A program made the translations under genes and the position numbers. Source: Rhodoferax saidenbachensis (lineage in GTDB: Bacteria; Pseudomonadota; Gammaproteobacteria; Burkholderiales; Burkholderiaceae_C). Taken from it: a DNA stretch of 64,000 bases. Of this stretch, positions 25,269 to 34,556 are shown piece by piece. Location of the stretch: contig NZ_CP019239.1 in the NCBI RefSeq assembly GCF_001955715.1, positions 868,001-932,000 on the forward strand, in the 5' to 3' direction. The first letter of the stretch is position 1, and every line of letters begins with the position of its first letter. The notes beneath the pieces were generated by a model. That model ran no database searches. It saw only the letters and a program-made list of their open reading frames with translations, and was not told where the DNA came from.

Positions 25269-25949
25269 TTACTTCTTGGCGGCTGGTGCCTTGGCAGCAG
25301 CAGGTGCCTTGGCAGCGGGAGCGGCCTTGCCACCCTTGGCGGGCGCAGCAGGTGCGGCAGCCGCGTCGGCAGCAGGTGCTGGCTCAGCGCTGGCAATTTG
25401 CACGACCGAAACGATCACGGGGTTGTTCTTGCCGTGGGTCACAGCGCTCACGCCCTTGGGCAGAACGAGGTCAGCCAGGTGCAGGGACTTGCCCTTCTTC
25501 AGGCCGGACAGGTCCACAGCGATGAACTCGGGCAGGTCCTTGGGCAGGCACAGCACTTCGATTTCAGTCACAACGTGGTTGGCGATGCAACCATCGGTCT
25601 TGACGGCTGGGGACAGCTCGTCGCCGCTGAAGTGCAGTGGCACCTTCATGTGCAGCTTGGTGTTTTCGTCCACGCGCTGAAAGTCAATGTGCAGGATCAA
25701 TTGCTTGAAGGGGTGCATTTGCACGTCGCGCAACAGAACCTTGTGTTCCTTGCCAGCGAGTTCCATGTCGAGCACGGAAGCGTGGAAAGCTTCCTTCTTG
25801 ATGGCGTGCCACAGCGCGTTGTGATCGATTTCGATCAGTGTGGTGTCTGTGCTGCCACCGTAGACGATGCCAGGTGTACGACCGGTATTGCGGAGACGGC
25901 GGCTCGCACCCGTGCCCTGCTTAGCGCGCTCAAAAGCGACAAATTTCAT
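25269..25949 (-). CDS. rplY: 50S ribosomal protein L25/general stress protein Ctc
   Basis: This is a 226-residue long-form L25 that binds 5S rRNA. The N-terminal L25 domain (to ~95) is followed by the Ctc-type C-terminal domain (to ~190). A final ~35-residue tail of Ala/Pro/Lys repeats ([20 protein letters not shown]) is a low-complexity extension found in Burkholderiales L25. It lies downstream of prs and is separated from it by a terminator. Confidence 0.95.
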   Translation of the reverse strand: MKFVAFERAKQGTGASRRLRNTGRTPGIVYGGSTDTTLIEIDHNALWHAIKKEAFHASVLDMELAGKEHKVLLRDVQMHPFKQLILHIDFQRVDENTKLHMKVPLHFSGDELSPAVKTDGCIANHVVTEIEVLCLPKDLPEFIAVDLSGLKKGKSLHLADLVLPKGVSAVTHGKNNPVIVSVVQIASAEPAPAADAAAAPAAPAKGGKAAPAAKAPAAAKAPAAKK

Positions 25950-25994
25950 AACTTACTCCAGTAAGAGTCCACCGCGACCAGTGTGACTCCGATT

Positions 25995-26037
25995 AAAAAA
26001 GACGCCTCAAACCCGTATTGGCAAGGCGCCTGCTTTT
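25995..26037 (-). terminator. Intrinsic terminator behind prs
   Basis: On the minus strand AGGCGCC... pairs as GGCGCCT / AGGCGTC (one G-U pair) around a 16-nt loop, followed by TTTTTT. It is 40 bp after the prs stop, before rplY. Confidence 0.65.
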
Positions 26038-26076
26038 TGTCCCGTCCCCAACCTCCGCAGAGGTTGTACAGACACC

Positions 26077-27054
26077 TCAGAAGAGGTTGTCCTGGTCCGA
26101 GAACAAACTCATGACCGACTCGCCCTTGGCAATGCGCTGTATCGTTTCGGCGATCAGCGGTGCCACGGTGAGTTGGCGAATTTTCTGGCACTGCGAAGCC
26201 GCAGCGCTCAGAGGGATGGTGTTGGTCACCACCACTTCATCGAGCGCGCCGCCATTGGCAATACGCTCGATCGCGGGACCCGAGAAAATCGGGTGTGTGC
26301 AATAGGCATACACCTTCTTGGCACCGCGCTCTTTCAATACTTCTGCGGCCTTGACCAGCGTGCCGGCTGTGTCAATCATGTCGTCCATGATCACACAGTT
26401 GCGGCCTTCGATCTCGCCGATGACGTGCATCACTTCGGACACATTGGCCTTGGGGCGGCGTTTGTCGATGATGGCCAGATCGCAGCCCAGTTGTTTGGCC
26501 AGCGCACGGGCACGCACCACACCACCCACGTCGGGCGAGACCACGATCAGGTCTTCGTAATTCTTTTGGCGCAAATCGCCCAGCAACACGGGGGACGCAT
26601 AAATGTTGTCCACCGGGATGTCGAAAAAGCCCTGGATCTGGTCAGCATGCAGATCCATGGTCAGCACGCGGTTCACGCCCACGGCTTGCAACATGTTGGC
26701 CACCACCTTGGCCGTGATCGGCACGCGGCTGGAGCGGGGGCGGCGGTCTTGCCGCGCATAACCAAAATAGGGGATCACGGCGCTGATGCGTTCGGCCGAT
26801 GCACGCTTGAGCGCATCCACCATGATCAGCAATTCCATCAAATTCTCGTTAGTGGGTGCACAGGTGCTTTGCACCACGAACACGTCACGCGCACGCACGT
26901 TCTGGTTGATTTCGACGGTGACTTCACCATCCGAGAAACGCCCCACGGTCGCGGCACCCAGAGAAATGCCCAGGTGCTTGGCGATATCCGCAGCCATGCC
27001 AGGATTGGCATTGCCGGTAAAAACCATGAAATCAGGGGTATTGGGTGCCTGCAT
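26077..27054 (-). CDS. prs: Ribose-phosphate pyrophosphokinase
   Basis: This 325-residue enzyme makes PRPP from ribose 5-phosphate and ATP, for nucleotide, His and Trp synthesis. Key elements are FSDGE, the [11 protein letters not shown] catalytic loop, VSPDVGG, and the PRPP loop [10 protein letters not shown] chose ATG 27054 ([16 protein letters not shown]), which agrees with family length; the upstream extension would overlap the tRNA-Gln gene. The conserved order tRNA-Gln-prs-rplY-pth supports the assignment. Confidence 0.96.
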   Translation of the reverse strand: MQAPNTPDFMVFTGNANPGMAADIAKHLGISLGAATVGRFSDGEVTVEINQNVRARDVFVVQSTCAPTNENLMELLIMVDALKRASAERISAVIPYFGYARQDRRPRSSRVPITAKVVANMLQAVGVNRVLTMDLHADQIQGFFDIPVDNIYASPVLLGDLRQKNYEDLIVVSPDVGGVVRARALAKQLGCDLAIIDKRRPKANVSEVMHVIGEIEGRNCVIMDDMIDTAGTLVKAAEVLKERGAKKVYAYCTHPIFSGPAIERIANGGALDEVVVTNTIPLSAAASQCQKIRQLTVAPLIAETIQRIAKGESVMSLFSDQDNLF

Positions 27055-27131
27055 GTGGGTTCCAGCGAAGAATTTGGTGTGATGCCTGTACGCCGTGAGA
27101 TCCGCTTCCGGACCACTCCGGGTAGCATATT

Positions 27132-27208
27132 TGGCAGGGGAAGAAGGATTCGAACCTTCGCATGCTGGAATCAAAATCCAGTGCCTTAACCAACTTGGCG
27201 ACTCCCCT
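27132..27208 (-). tRNA. tRNA-Gln(TTG)
   Basis: It folds as a full cloverleaf. Acceptor AGGGGAG/TTCCCCT, D arm GCCAAG...GGC, anticodon stem CTGGA/TCCAG with loop TTTTGAT (anticodon TTG), T arm GAAGG-TTCGAAT-CCTTC, discriminator G and encoded CCA at 27132-27134. It lies between ispE and prs, as in many Burkholderiales. Confidence 0.95.
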
Positions 27209-27229
27209 ACACAGGTTGGCAGCTAAAAG

Positions 27230-28141
27230 CTACCCACCGCTAAAACCGTCGTTTTGCGACATTTTGCCGTCGCTGGATGCCCATCCCAATAAGGGGTGAA
27301 CTTCCAAACCGCTGCATAACCGGACTTGAAGCGATTCCGGTGGTGTCACCAGATTCAGATCCAACCCACTATCTTGCAGCAAGTGCGCAAACACCGCGCT
27401 TCCAGAGCCTGTCATCCGACCCCTCAAACCTTGGTCCGCAAGCCAGTCGAGGGCTTGGGTTACACCAGAGCAGAGCTTTTGGGCAACGGCTTGCAAGTCG
27501 TTCCGGCCGAAATTGAATATGCGACCGTCTGTATTTGCAGCGAAGCCTGAGATTATAGCAGTCTCTGAGTCGCGTTTTAAAGTCGGGTCAGAGAAAATTT
27601 GTCTGGTTTCCAGTCCGGCCTCGGGTTTCACCACGACGAGACGTGTGGCGGGCAGTTCCAGCGGGGTGATTTTCTCACCTATGCCTTCAACCCAGGCATT
27701 GCGCCCGCCCAAAAAGAAAGGCACATCGGCACCCAGCGCCAGGCCGATACGCGACAAGGCTTCCACCGACAAATTCAGTTTCCACAAGCGGTTGAGCGCG
27801 AGCAACGTAGATGCGGCATCCGACGATCCGCCGCCCATGCCGGCCTGTGCTGGCACCGATTTGGCGACACCTATATGCGCACCCAGCGGGCATTGCGTGG
27901 CCTGCTGCAGTGCGCGGGCCGCGCGCACGCTCAGGTCATCCTCTGGCAATGCCCAGGTCAGGTCTTCACGCGTGATCTTGCCGTCATTGCGCAGCTCGAA
28001 ATGCAGGGTGTCGCACCAGTCGATCAGCATGAAGACCGACTGCAACAGGTGGTAACCGTCCGCTCGGCGGCCGGTGATGTGCAAAAACAGGTTGAGTTTT
28101 GCGGGAGCTGAGATGTCGTAGAGCGACTGCATGGGCGGCAT
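27230..28141 (-). CDS. ispE: 4-diphosphocytidyl-2-C-methyl-D-erythritol kinase
   Basis: This 303-residue GHMP kinase of the MEP isoprenoid pathway phosphorylates the 2-OH of CDP-ME. Motifs are APAKLNLFLHI near the start, the ATP-binding PAQAGMGGGSSDAAS, and the C-terminal GSGSAVFA. The start could also be the second methionine (MQSLYD). It is downstream of lolB in the usual lolB-ispE-tRNA-Gln-prs order. Confidence 0.95.
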   Translation of the reverse strand: MPPMQSLYDISAPAKLNLFLHITGRRADGYHLLQSVFMLIDWCDTLHFELRNDGKITREDLTWALPEDDLSVRAARALQQATQCPLGAHIGVAKSVPAQAGMGGGSSDAASTLLALNRLWKLNLSVEALSRIGLALGADVPFFLGGRNAWVEGIGEKITPLELPATRLVVVKPEAGLETRQIFSDPTLKRDSETAIISGFAANTDGRIFNFGRNDLQAVAQKLCSGVTQALDWLADQGLRGRMTGSGSAVFAHLLQDSGLDLNLVTPPESLQVRLCSGLEVHPLLGWASSDGKMSQNDGFSGG

Positions 28142-28208
28142 TATCTCTGTGGTGTGAAGGGCAACCCGCCGCCGGGCTACCCCAGGTAGGGTCAGCCACT
28201 GCTGGGTA

Positions 28209-28709
28209 TTACTTGTCCAGGATGATTTTCAGCTCGGCAGGTACTTCTGGCGCCAGTCGACGGGCGTTCAGGCGACCTTCCGGCAAAGCACTGAGGTCCG
28301 CCTCCCAGCCGGCTGCGTTGGCGGGTTCGCCCTGTAGCCAGGCGAACAGGGCGACCACTGGCAATTCCGCGCCGGTGGCGTGGCGGGTCAGTGCGTCCAG
28401 CGATTCAAAATTCTGCGGCGCACCGGTGGTGACCAGTTGGGCCGAACGTGCATCCCATTGCAGGCGCGCCAGTGTGTTGCCCAGAGGCGAGGTAAAAGAC
28501 AGCACGCCGGCTTGCGCATCCCCCAGCAATTCAAAACTGGCCGCGAAAGACTGCACGGGCGTGGTCTGCACTTTCAGGGACAGACGCCCTTGCCAGGATC
28601 TTTCAGGAGGAAATTCGGCTCTATCCCTTATGGGAGTTGCGCAACCAGCTATAAAAATAATAGCTAAAGAGGCGGCCAGCCAGGCGCACAGGCGTTGCAC
28701 CACATTCAC
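28209..28709 (-). CDS. lolB: Outer-membrane lipoprotein LolB
   Basis: This 166-residue lipoprotein receives lipoproteins from LolA at the inner face of the outer membrane. The lipobox FIAGC places the lipidated cysteine at C23, followed by A. The mature part is a short LolB domain (WQGRLSLKV ... WLQGEP). The segment IFIAGCATPIRDRAEF, which includes the lipobox, is encoded by short-repeat copy 6. It overlaps the TPR gene stop by 4 bp and lies before ispE. Confidence 0.9.
   Translation of the reverse strand: MNVVQRLCAWLAASLAIIFIAGCATPIRDRAEFPPERSWQGRLSLKVQTTPVQSFAASFELLGDAQAGVLSFTSPLGNTLARLQWDARSAQLVTTGAPQNFESLDALTRHATGAELPVVALFAWLQGEPANAAGWEADLSALPEGRLNARRLAPEVPAELKIILDK
28611..28664 (-). repeat. 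Short interspersed repeat, copy 6 (lipobox of LolB)
   Basis: The minus strand reads GCTATTATTTTTATAGCTGG then TTGCGCAACTCCCATAAGGG then ATAGAGCCGAATTT. It is close to the intergenic copies, yet translated, and it contains the lipobox codons. Confidence 0.8.
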
Positions 28710-30436
28710 GGTTTGGGGCCGTAGCGGCGCAGGGTTTCGAGCAGGGTTTCGTTTTCAGGGTTCAGGCCTTTGCCTTCGTTCCATATGGCGCGCGCCTGGT
28801 CCTGCCGGCCCATGCTCCACAACACTTCACCCATATGGGCGGCGATTTCTGCATCGGGGCGTGCCTGGTAGGCGCTTTGCAGCAGGCGCAAAGCTTCCTC
28901 TGCATTACCGCTACGGAATTCCAGCCAGCCCATGCTGTCCACGATATAGGGGTCGTTGGGCGCAAACTGCAGCGCTTTACTGATGAGTTGGCGCGCCTCA
29001 GGCAGACGCTGGTTGCGGTCTGCCAGCGAATAACCCAGCGCGTTGTACGCGTGGTGGTAGTCCGGTTTGGCCGCAATCACGCGGCGCAGGAGCTGTTCCA
29101 TGTCGTCAATTTTCTGCACCTTCTCCGCCACCATGGCCTGGTCGTACACCAGATCGATGTCCTGCGGGAAACGCTGGACGGCGGTACCGAGCAGTTCATA
29201 GGCGGCCGCGTACTGCTTGTTGTCGCGCAGCAGTTGCACTTCGGCGCTGACCTTGGCGCGTGCGTCTTCTTCCTTGATCTCTGGTGTGTTGCGTATCAGC
29301 GCGCGGCCTTCTTCGATCTTGCCCTGGCGGGCCAGGATCATGGCGCGGTGGCTTTGTACGCGCAGCGCGTCCTGCGGGCTGTTGATGCGCTGCAGGTAGG
29401 CCTGTGCCTCGTCAAACTTCTGGTTTTGCTCGGCAATCTGCGCCAGCAGCAAATAGGCCTGCACCAGGCCGCGGTCCATCTCTGCGTCATCCGCGGCAGG
29501 CGGGATCAGCTTGGCATAGGTTTTCAGGGAAGCCTCGGCCGCCGTGAATTGTTTTTCCTGAAACTCCAGTGAGCCACGCACCAGCCAGGCTTCTGCATAG
29601 TCTTTCTTCTCGGTGGTCAGCACCTGCATTTGCACCAGCGCTTCGGGGTAGCGCTGGGCGTCCAGCAGCTTGCGCGCATACGCCATGCGCAGCTCTGGCA
29701 GCGGCTTGCCGTCCAGATACTTGCGCAAAATGGCTTCGGCGGCGGGGTTTTTGGTATCCATCAGCCCCAGCGCCAGCAGGATGGGCTCTTCGGCTTTGGC
29801 GTTCAGGGCGGCTCCGCGGCGTGTGGCCTCGATAGCACCGTCGATGTCGCTTGCCAGATAGCGCAGCGTGCCGATGGCGGACCAGGCGACGGGGCCGGTT
29901 GCGGTGCTGGCCAGTTCGCCGGCCAGTGCCTGTTCCACGACAGTGGCCGCCAGCTTCCTGTCCGTGGCGCGTGCAAAGTAGCGGGGCAGCAACGCAATGG
30001 CAGAAGGCCGGTCTTTGGGCGCCATGCCAGCCAGGTCGCGGCGGATGGGCTCCAGCGTCTCGGGGATTTTGTTCAGGCCAATGAGGATCTGCAGCAAATA
30101 GCGGTTGGCATCTTGTGACGCCGGATACGCCCTGACCCAGGCCTGTGCTGCCAGCAGGGCGGAATCGCCACTGCGCGCTTGCAGGGCGACTTCCACCGTG
30201 CGTTCGTACAAACGCTCCGAACCGGTTTTGCGGGCGGCGTCCAGCAGCAGGCCGTATGCGCTGGCGGCGTCGCCATTGCGTGCGCTCATTTCGCCTACCA
30301 GCAACTGGTAAAAGAGCTCGCTGTTCAGGCCTGAGTTGGCTGGCTCCGCAGCGTCGGCAGGCGGCGCAGCCCAAACGCCACTACAGGCAAGGACGGTGAG
30401 CAGGGTCAGGGCAATGCGGCGCTTGGGTCGTGTCAT
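28706..30436 (-). CDS. Tetratricopeptide-repeat protein, exported
   Basis: This is a 576-residue protein with a signal peptide (MTRPKRRIALTLLTVLACSGVWA) followed by helical TPR-type repeats throughout. The clearest are near the C terminus (AYNALGYSLADRNQRLPEA; YIVDSMGWLEFRSGNAEEA). Start ATG 30436 is chosen, since the 16 codons further upstream hold no signal. It is conserved next to lolB and mutM in this group. It may act as a scaffold in envelope lipoprotein or outer-membrane processes, which is an inference from its coupling to lolB. Confidence 0.8.
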   Translation of the reverse strand: MTRPKRRIALTLLTVLACSGVWAAPPADAAEPANSGLNSELFYQLLVGEMSARNGDAASAYGLLLDAARKTGSERLYERTVEVALQARSGDSALLAAQAWVRAYPASQDANRYLLQILIGLNKIPETLEPIRRDLAGMAPKDRPSAIALLPRYFARATDRKLAATVVEQALAGELASTATGPVAWSAIGTLRYLASDIDGAIEATRRGAALNAKAEEPILLALGLMDTKNPAAEAILRKYLDGKPLPELRMAYARKLLDAQRYPEALVQMQVLTTEKKDYAEAWLVRGSLEFQEKQFTAAEASLKTYAKLIPPAADDAEMDRGLVQAYLLLAQIAEQNQKFDEAQAYLQRINSPQDALRVQSHRAMILARQGKIEEGRALIRNTPEIKEEDARAKVSAEVQLLRDNKQYAAAYELLGTAVQRFPQDIDLVYDQAMVAEKVQKIDDMEQLLRRVIAAKPDYHHAYNALGYSLADRNQRLPEARQLISKALQFAPNDPYIVDSMGWLEFRSGNAEEALRLLQSAYQARPDAEIAAHMGEVLWSMGRQDQARAIWNEGKGLNPENETLLETLRRYGPKP

Positions 30437-30486
30437 CAGACCATAATAATCCAAGCTGAAGAAGCTTGTACCCCACTTGGACACCC

Positions 30487-31299
30487 ATGCCTGAATTGCC
30501 CGAAGTTGAAGTCACGCGCCTGAGCTTTGCCGACCGCATTGCCGGGGCGCAAATCCGCGATGTACAGATGGGCAAGGCCTTGCGTTGGCCGCTGGGGATT
30601 GAACCGAAAATCTTGATTGACCGGCGCGTGCGGGGTGTGCGCCGCCGTGGCAAATACCTGCTGCTGGACCTGGACGACGGCTTGTTGCTGCTGCACCTGG
30701 GTATGTCGGGCAGTGTGGCGTTTGACCGCCAATTGCCGGCGCCGGGTGTGCACGACCATTTCGACATGCAAACCACCCACGGCACGTTGCGCCTGAACGA
30801 TCCGCGGCGTTTTGGCGCCGTGGTCTATGCCGCCAGTGAGCAAGACCCGGTGGCCGTCAAACTGCTGGGCCGCCTGGGTGTGGAGCCGCTGGGCGATGGG
30901 TTTGACCTGAAGCAATTCCAGCAGGGCCTGAAGCTGCGCAAGGGGCCCATCAAACAGGTGCTGCTGGCCGGTGAGGTGGTAGTGGGCGTGGGCAATATTT
31001 ATGCGTCTGAAGCGTTGTTTCTGGCCGGCATACGCCCCACCACCAAGGCCAACAAGATCAGCGGCCCCCGCGCGGCCCGCTTGCACGCAGCCGTGCGCGA
31101 TGTGCTGGCGCGTGCCGTGGAGAAGGGCGGTAGCACGTTGCGGGACTTTTCCAATGCGCAGGGCGAGAGTGGTTATTTCCAACTGGAGGCCATGGTCTAT
31201 GGGCGCGAGGGCGAGGCCTGCCGGGTTTGCTCTACTCCGATTAAGTCAATCCGCCAGGGCCAGCGCTCGACGTTTTTCTGCCCCATTTGCCAGAAATGA
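30487..31299 (+). CDS. mutM: Formamidopyrimidine-DNA glycosylase
   Basis: This 270-residue bifunctional glycosylase/AP lyase removes 8-oxoguanine. The mature N terminus PELPEVE gives catalytic P2 and E3. The C-terminal zinc finger [24 protein letters not shown] is complete. I chose ATG 30487 because P2 must follow the initiator methionine. It is divergent from the TPR gene and upstream of the dynamin-like gene and mutY. Confidence 0.96.
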   Translation: MPELPEVEVTRLSFADRIAGAQIRDVQMGKALRWPLGIEPKILIDRRVRGVRRRGKYLLLDLDDGLLLLHLGMSGSVAFDRQLPAPGVHDHFDMQTTHGTLRLNDPRRFGAVVYAASEQDPVAVKLLGRLGVEPLGDGFDLKQFQQGLKLRKGPIKQVLLAGEVVVGVGNIYASEALFLAGIRPTTKANKISGPRAARLHAAVRDVLARAVEKGGSTLRDFSNAQGESGYFQLEAMVYGREGEACRVCSTPIKSIRQGQRSTFFCPICQK

Positions 31300-31300
31300 A

Positions 31301-31371
31301 CCCCACGCTCCACCACTTCGCGGGTCGCTGCCCCCCCGAGGGGGCCTTCGCGCCTTGGGGCGGCCCGGCGG
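31301..31371 (+). repeat. GC-rich hairpin repeat behind mutM
   Basis: It contains GCGGGTCGCTGCCCCCC, GAGGGGGC and CCTTGGGGCGGCCCGGCGGC, starting 2 bp after the mutM stop. Nested stems (CCCCC/GGGGG and CCGCC.../...GGCGG) may terminate transcription. Related copies are at 33408, 62576 and a weak one at 58910. Confidence 0.7.
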
Positions 31372-31440
31372 CGCTCAAAGCTGCTTTTCCTGCGTGTCGA
31401 GCTGCGCGCGGTGCTATATTGAAAGATTCACGGGGGACTC

Positions 31441-33399
31441 TTGGCTACTTCATTCAACGAACAATTTGACCAGCACGGTACCTGGCGGCGCGAATTTGCG
31501 CTGCGCCTGAAGCTGCTGGGCGAGTGGATGAAGGACCACGAGCTGCTGGACGCCGCCGTCGAAGAACGCCTGCGCCGCCTGGAGACCCAGGTGCGCTCCG
31601 ACAAGGTCATGGTCGCCTTCGTTGCCGAGTTCTCGCGCGGCAAGTCCGAAATGATCAACGCGGTGTTCTTCGCCGGTTACGGTCGCCGCATCATGCCCGC
31701 CAGCGCCGGCCGCACCACCATGTGCCCCACAGAGATGGGGTATGACGCCGACGTGCCGCCTTGCCTGCGCCTGCTGCCCATCGAGACACGCCTGCAACCC
31801 CAGGCCCTGATGGAATGGCGCATGGCGCCCGAGAAGTGGACACGCATCGACCTCGATGTGAACAACCCCCAGCAACTGGCCGCCGCGCTCGAAAAAGTGG
31901 CCGAAACCCGCAAGGTCACGCAAGACGAAGCCCGGGCCTTGGGCTTTTGGCACAACCAGGCACCCGAAGACAACCCCATGGTCGACGCGCAAGGCATGGT
32001 CGAAGTGCCCAAGTGGCGCCACGCGCTGATCAATATCGCCCACCCTTTGCTCAAGCAGGGGCTGGTGATTCTGGACACCCCGGGCCTTAACGCCATTGGC
32101 GCCGAGCCTGAGTTGACCGTGAGCCTGATTCCGCAGGCGCATGCGGTGGTGTTTATCTTGGGTGCCGACACTGGTGTCACCAAGTCTGACTTGTCCATCT
32201 GGCGCGAACACCTGATCACTGAATCCAGCGATACCGATGCGCGCCTGGTGGTGCTCAACAAGATCGACACGCTGTGGGATGCGCTGAGCACGCCCGCCCA
32301 GATCCAGGCCCAGATTGACCGCCAGAAGGCCAGCACCGCGGAAATCCTGGGCATCCCCAAAGACCAGGTGATTGCGGTCTCCGCACAAAAAGGCCTGGTC
32401 GCCAAGGTCACTGACGACGACGCGCTGCTCAAACAAAGCTGCCTGCCCGTGCTCGAAGACGCGTTGGGCCGCGGCATGATGGGAAAACGCCAAAAAATTC
32501 TCGCGTCGGCCATGAACGGCGGTATTTCCGAGCTGCGGCTGGAAACCGGCCGTGTCATCAATATCCGCAAGCGCGACCTGACCGAGCAGATGATGGAGCT
32601 CAAGGGCCTGCAGGGCAAAAACGCCTCCGTCATCAAACACATGCGCTCGCGCATTTCGCAAGAGCAGGCCGAGTTTGATGTGGGCGGCGCCAAGATCCAC
32701 GCCGTGCGTTCGGTGCACCTCAAGCTGTTGCGCGAAGTGTTCAGCATTCTGGGCTCCAAGGCACTCAAGGCCGAGATGGCCCAGCTGACCGGCGCGCTGA
32801 TGCAAAAGGGCCTCAAGCTGGGTGTCAAGAAAGCCTATGGCGAGACTTTTGACCGCCTGCGCGGCAACCTGCAAAAAGTGCAGTCGCTCACCGGCGAAAT
32901 CCACACCATGCTGGCCGCCACCTTTCGCCAACTCAACGGCGAATATGGCTTCTCGCTGCAGGCCCCGACCGAGCCGCAGTTTGCTGGTTTTGTGAATGAC
33001 CTGAACCTGGTGGAGCGCAGCCATCTGCAGTACCTTGGCATTGGCAACGCCTTCAAGCTGGCGCAACCCGAGTTCTCCGACCGCCTGGTGCGCGCGCTGT
33101 CCACGCGCCTGCGTGGCATCCATGAGCACGCGCTGGCCGACGTGGAGCTGTGGAGCAAATCCGCCGCGGCCCAGTTGGACGCACAACTGCGCGAGCGCCG
33201 CCGCAACTTTGCCCGCCGCATCGAAGCGATTGACCGCATCCAGCAGGCTGCCGGTGGACTGGAAGACCGGATCCAGGAAATCGAACAACAAGGCACGGCG
33301 CTGAATCAGCTGGACGTGAAGCTGTCCGAGCTCACCAACTACCTCATCACCGCCAACGAACCCGCTGCGCTGACCGAAGTGGACGTGGAGCTCGCCTGA
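31441..33399 (+). CDS. Bacterial dynamin-like GTPase
   Basis: This is a 652-residue protein starting at TTG 31441, preceded by GGGGGA 4 bases upstream; no better ATG is near. The P-loop is FSRGKSEMINAVF (about 61-73), where the usual first glycine is A. A second GTPase motif DTPGLNA lies near 212-218, and the N/TKxD equivalent is LNKIDTLWD near 274-282. The rest is helical and coiled-coil-like, as in dynamin-family membrane-remodelling GTPases. It sits between mutM and mutY. The cellular role is unknown. Confidence 0.8.
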   Translation: MATSFNEQFDQHGTWRREFALRLKLLGEWMKDHELLDAAVEERLRRLETQVRSDKVMVAFVAEFSRGKSEMINAVFFAGYGRRIMPASAGRTTMCPTEMGYDADVPPCLRLLPIETRLQPQALMEWRMAPEKWTRIDLDVNNPQQLAAALEKVAETRKVTQDEARALGFWHNQAPEDNPMVDAQGMVEVPKWRHALINIAHPLLKQGLVILDTPGLNAIGAEPELTVSLIPQAHAVVFILGADTGVTKSDLSIWREHLITESSDTDARLVVLNKIDTLWDALSTPAQIQAQIDRQKASTAEILGIPKDQVIAVSAQKGLVAKVTDDDALLKQSCLPVLEDALGRGMMGKRQKILASAMNGGISELRLETGRVINIRKRDLTEQMMELKGLQGKNASVIKHMRSRISQEQAEFDVGGAKIHAVRSVHLKLLREVFSILGSKALKAEMAQLTGALMQKGLKLGVKKAYGETFDRLRGNLQKVQSLTGEIHTMLAATFRQLNGEYGFSLQAPTEPQFAGFVNDLNLVERSHLQYLGIGNAFKLAQPEFSDRLVRALSTRLRGIHEHALADVELWSKSAAAQLDAQLRERRRNFARRIEAIDRIQQAAGGLEDRIQEIEQQGTALNQLDVKLSELTNYLITANEPAALTEVDVELA

Positions 33400-33407
33400 A
33401 AATGTGG

Positions 33408-33484
33408 CCCCCACGTTCCGCCGCTACGCGGGTCGCTGCCCCCCGAGGGGGCGCGGCCTTGCTTGGGGCGGCCCGGCGCGGCGG
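33408..33484 (+). repeat. GC-rich hairpin repeat between the dynamin-like gene and mutY
   Basis: ACGCGGGTCGCTGCCCCCC, GAGGGGGC and CTTGGGGCGGCCCGGCG, a second copy of the element behind mutM. It ends just before the likely mutY start codon, so it may fold over the ribosome entry region. Confidence 0.7.
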
Positions 33485-33493
33485 CCATTGCAT

Positions 33494-34537
33494 GTGAAGC
33501 GTCCCGGAGGTGACTTCGCCACCCAGGTGGTGAAGTGGCAAAAGCAGCACGGTCGCAACGACCTCCCCTGGCAGAACACCCAGGACCCGTACCGGGTCTG
33601 GCTGTCTGAAATCATGCTGCAGCAAACCCAGGTGGTCACCGTGCGTGGCTACTTCGCACGTTTTCTCGACAAATTCCCTGACGTTGCTTCCTTGGCCGCT
33701 GCTTCACAAGATGAGGTCATGGGCCTGTGGAGTGGTCTGGGCTATTACAGCCGCGCACGCAACCTGCACCGCTGCGCGCAGGATGTGGTGGCGTTGCATG
33801 GCGGCCAGTTCCCACGCGACGCGGCCACACTGACCACACTGACCGGTATTGGCCGTTCCACCGCGTCAGCCATCAGCTCGCTGTGTTTTGGCGAGCGCGT
33901 GGCGATTCTCGATGCCAATGTGAAACGGGTGGTGACACGTGTGCTGGGCTTTGATGCGGATCTGGCGCAGTCCGCCAACGAACGCGCCTTGTGGGACGCC
34001 GCGACGACGTTGATACCCAAGCGCAGCCAGGACATGGCGCGGTATACCCAGGGCATGATGGATCTGGGCGCCACGGTGTGTCTGCCCAAGAAACCGAACT
34101 GTGCGGCGTGTCCGGTGCAGGCTTCATGTGTTGCCAGGAAGGCGGGTAACCCGGAGCGCTTTCCGGTGCGCACACGCAAGCTCAAGCGTTCGAGCCAGTC
34201 GATTTGGTTGTTGTGGTTGCAGCGCGAGGATGGTGCGGTGTGGTTGTCGAAGCGGCCTACGCCGGGGGTGTGGGCTGGATTGCAGTGTTTCCCGCTGTTT
34301 GACAGTGAGGATGCCTTGCGTGCGGCACTGTCTGCTCGCTTGCTGCGGGGGCTGGAGATGTTGCCGGTGTTTACCCATGTACTTACGCACAAAGACCTTT
34401 TTCTGCATCCAGCCCGCGTGGAGGTTGCGCAGGAAGCTATGGATTTAGGAGCGGGGGAGTGGTTTTCTCCGGCGCAGTGGGAGGCTGCGGGGTTGCCGGC
34501 GCCTATTCGGAAGTTGTTGGTTTCCGCTGGGGCTTAG
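33494..34537 (+). CDS. mutY: A/G-specific adenine glycosylase
   Basis: This 347-residue protein removes adenine paired with 8-oxoguanine. It has catalytic E in SEIMLQQTQV, helix-hairpin-helix LTTLTGIGRSTASAI, catalytic D in LDANVKRV, the [4Fe-4S] ligands C-x6-C-xx-C-x5-C and a C-terminal NUDIX-like domain. The start is uncertain: the frame is open through the GC-rich repeat, and GTG 33494 or TTG 33488 are the nearest codons after it. No clear ribosome site is seen. With mutM it forms the GO repair system. Confidence 0.9.
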   Translation: MKRPGGDFATQVVKWQKQHGRNDLPWQNTQDPYRVWLSEIMLQQTQVVTVRGYFARFLDKFPDVASLAAASQDEVMGLWSGLGYYSRARNLHRCAQDVVALHGGQFPRDAATLTTLTGIGRSTASAISSLCFGERVAILDANVKRVVTRVLGFDADLAQSANERALWDAATTLIPKRSQDMARYTQGMMDLGATVCLPKKPNCAACPVQASCVARKAGNPERFPVRTRKLKRSSQSIWLLWLQREDGAVWLSKRPTPGVWAGLQCFPLFDSEDALRAALSARLLRGLEMLPVFTHVLTHKDLFLHPARVEVAQEAMDLGAGEWFSPAQWEAAGLPAPIRKLLVSAGA

Positions 34538-34556
34538 CTTTTTTCTACTGAGAAGG

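Noticed and set aside
27055..27174. N-terminal extension of Prs
   Set aside because: It would run into the tRNA-Gln gene, and Prs normally starts near [16 protein letters not shown].
31450..33414. A 654-codon open frame on the minus strand
   Set aside because: It is the shadow of the dynamin-like gene; composition is atypical and no motif is seen.
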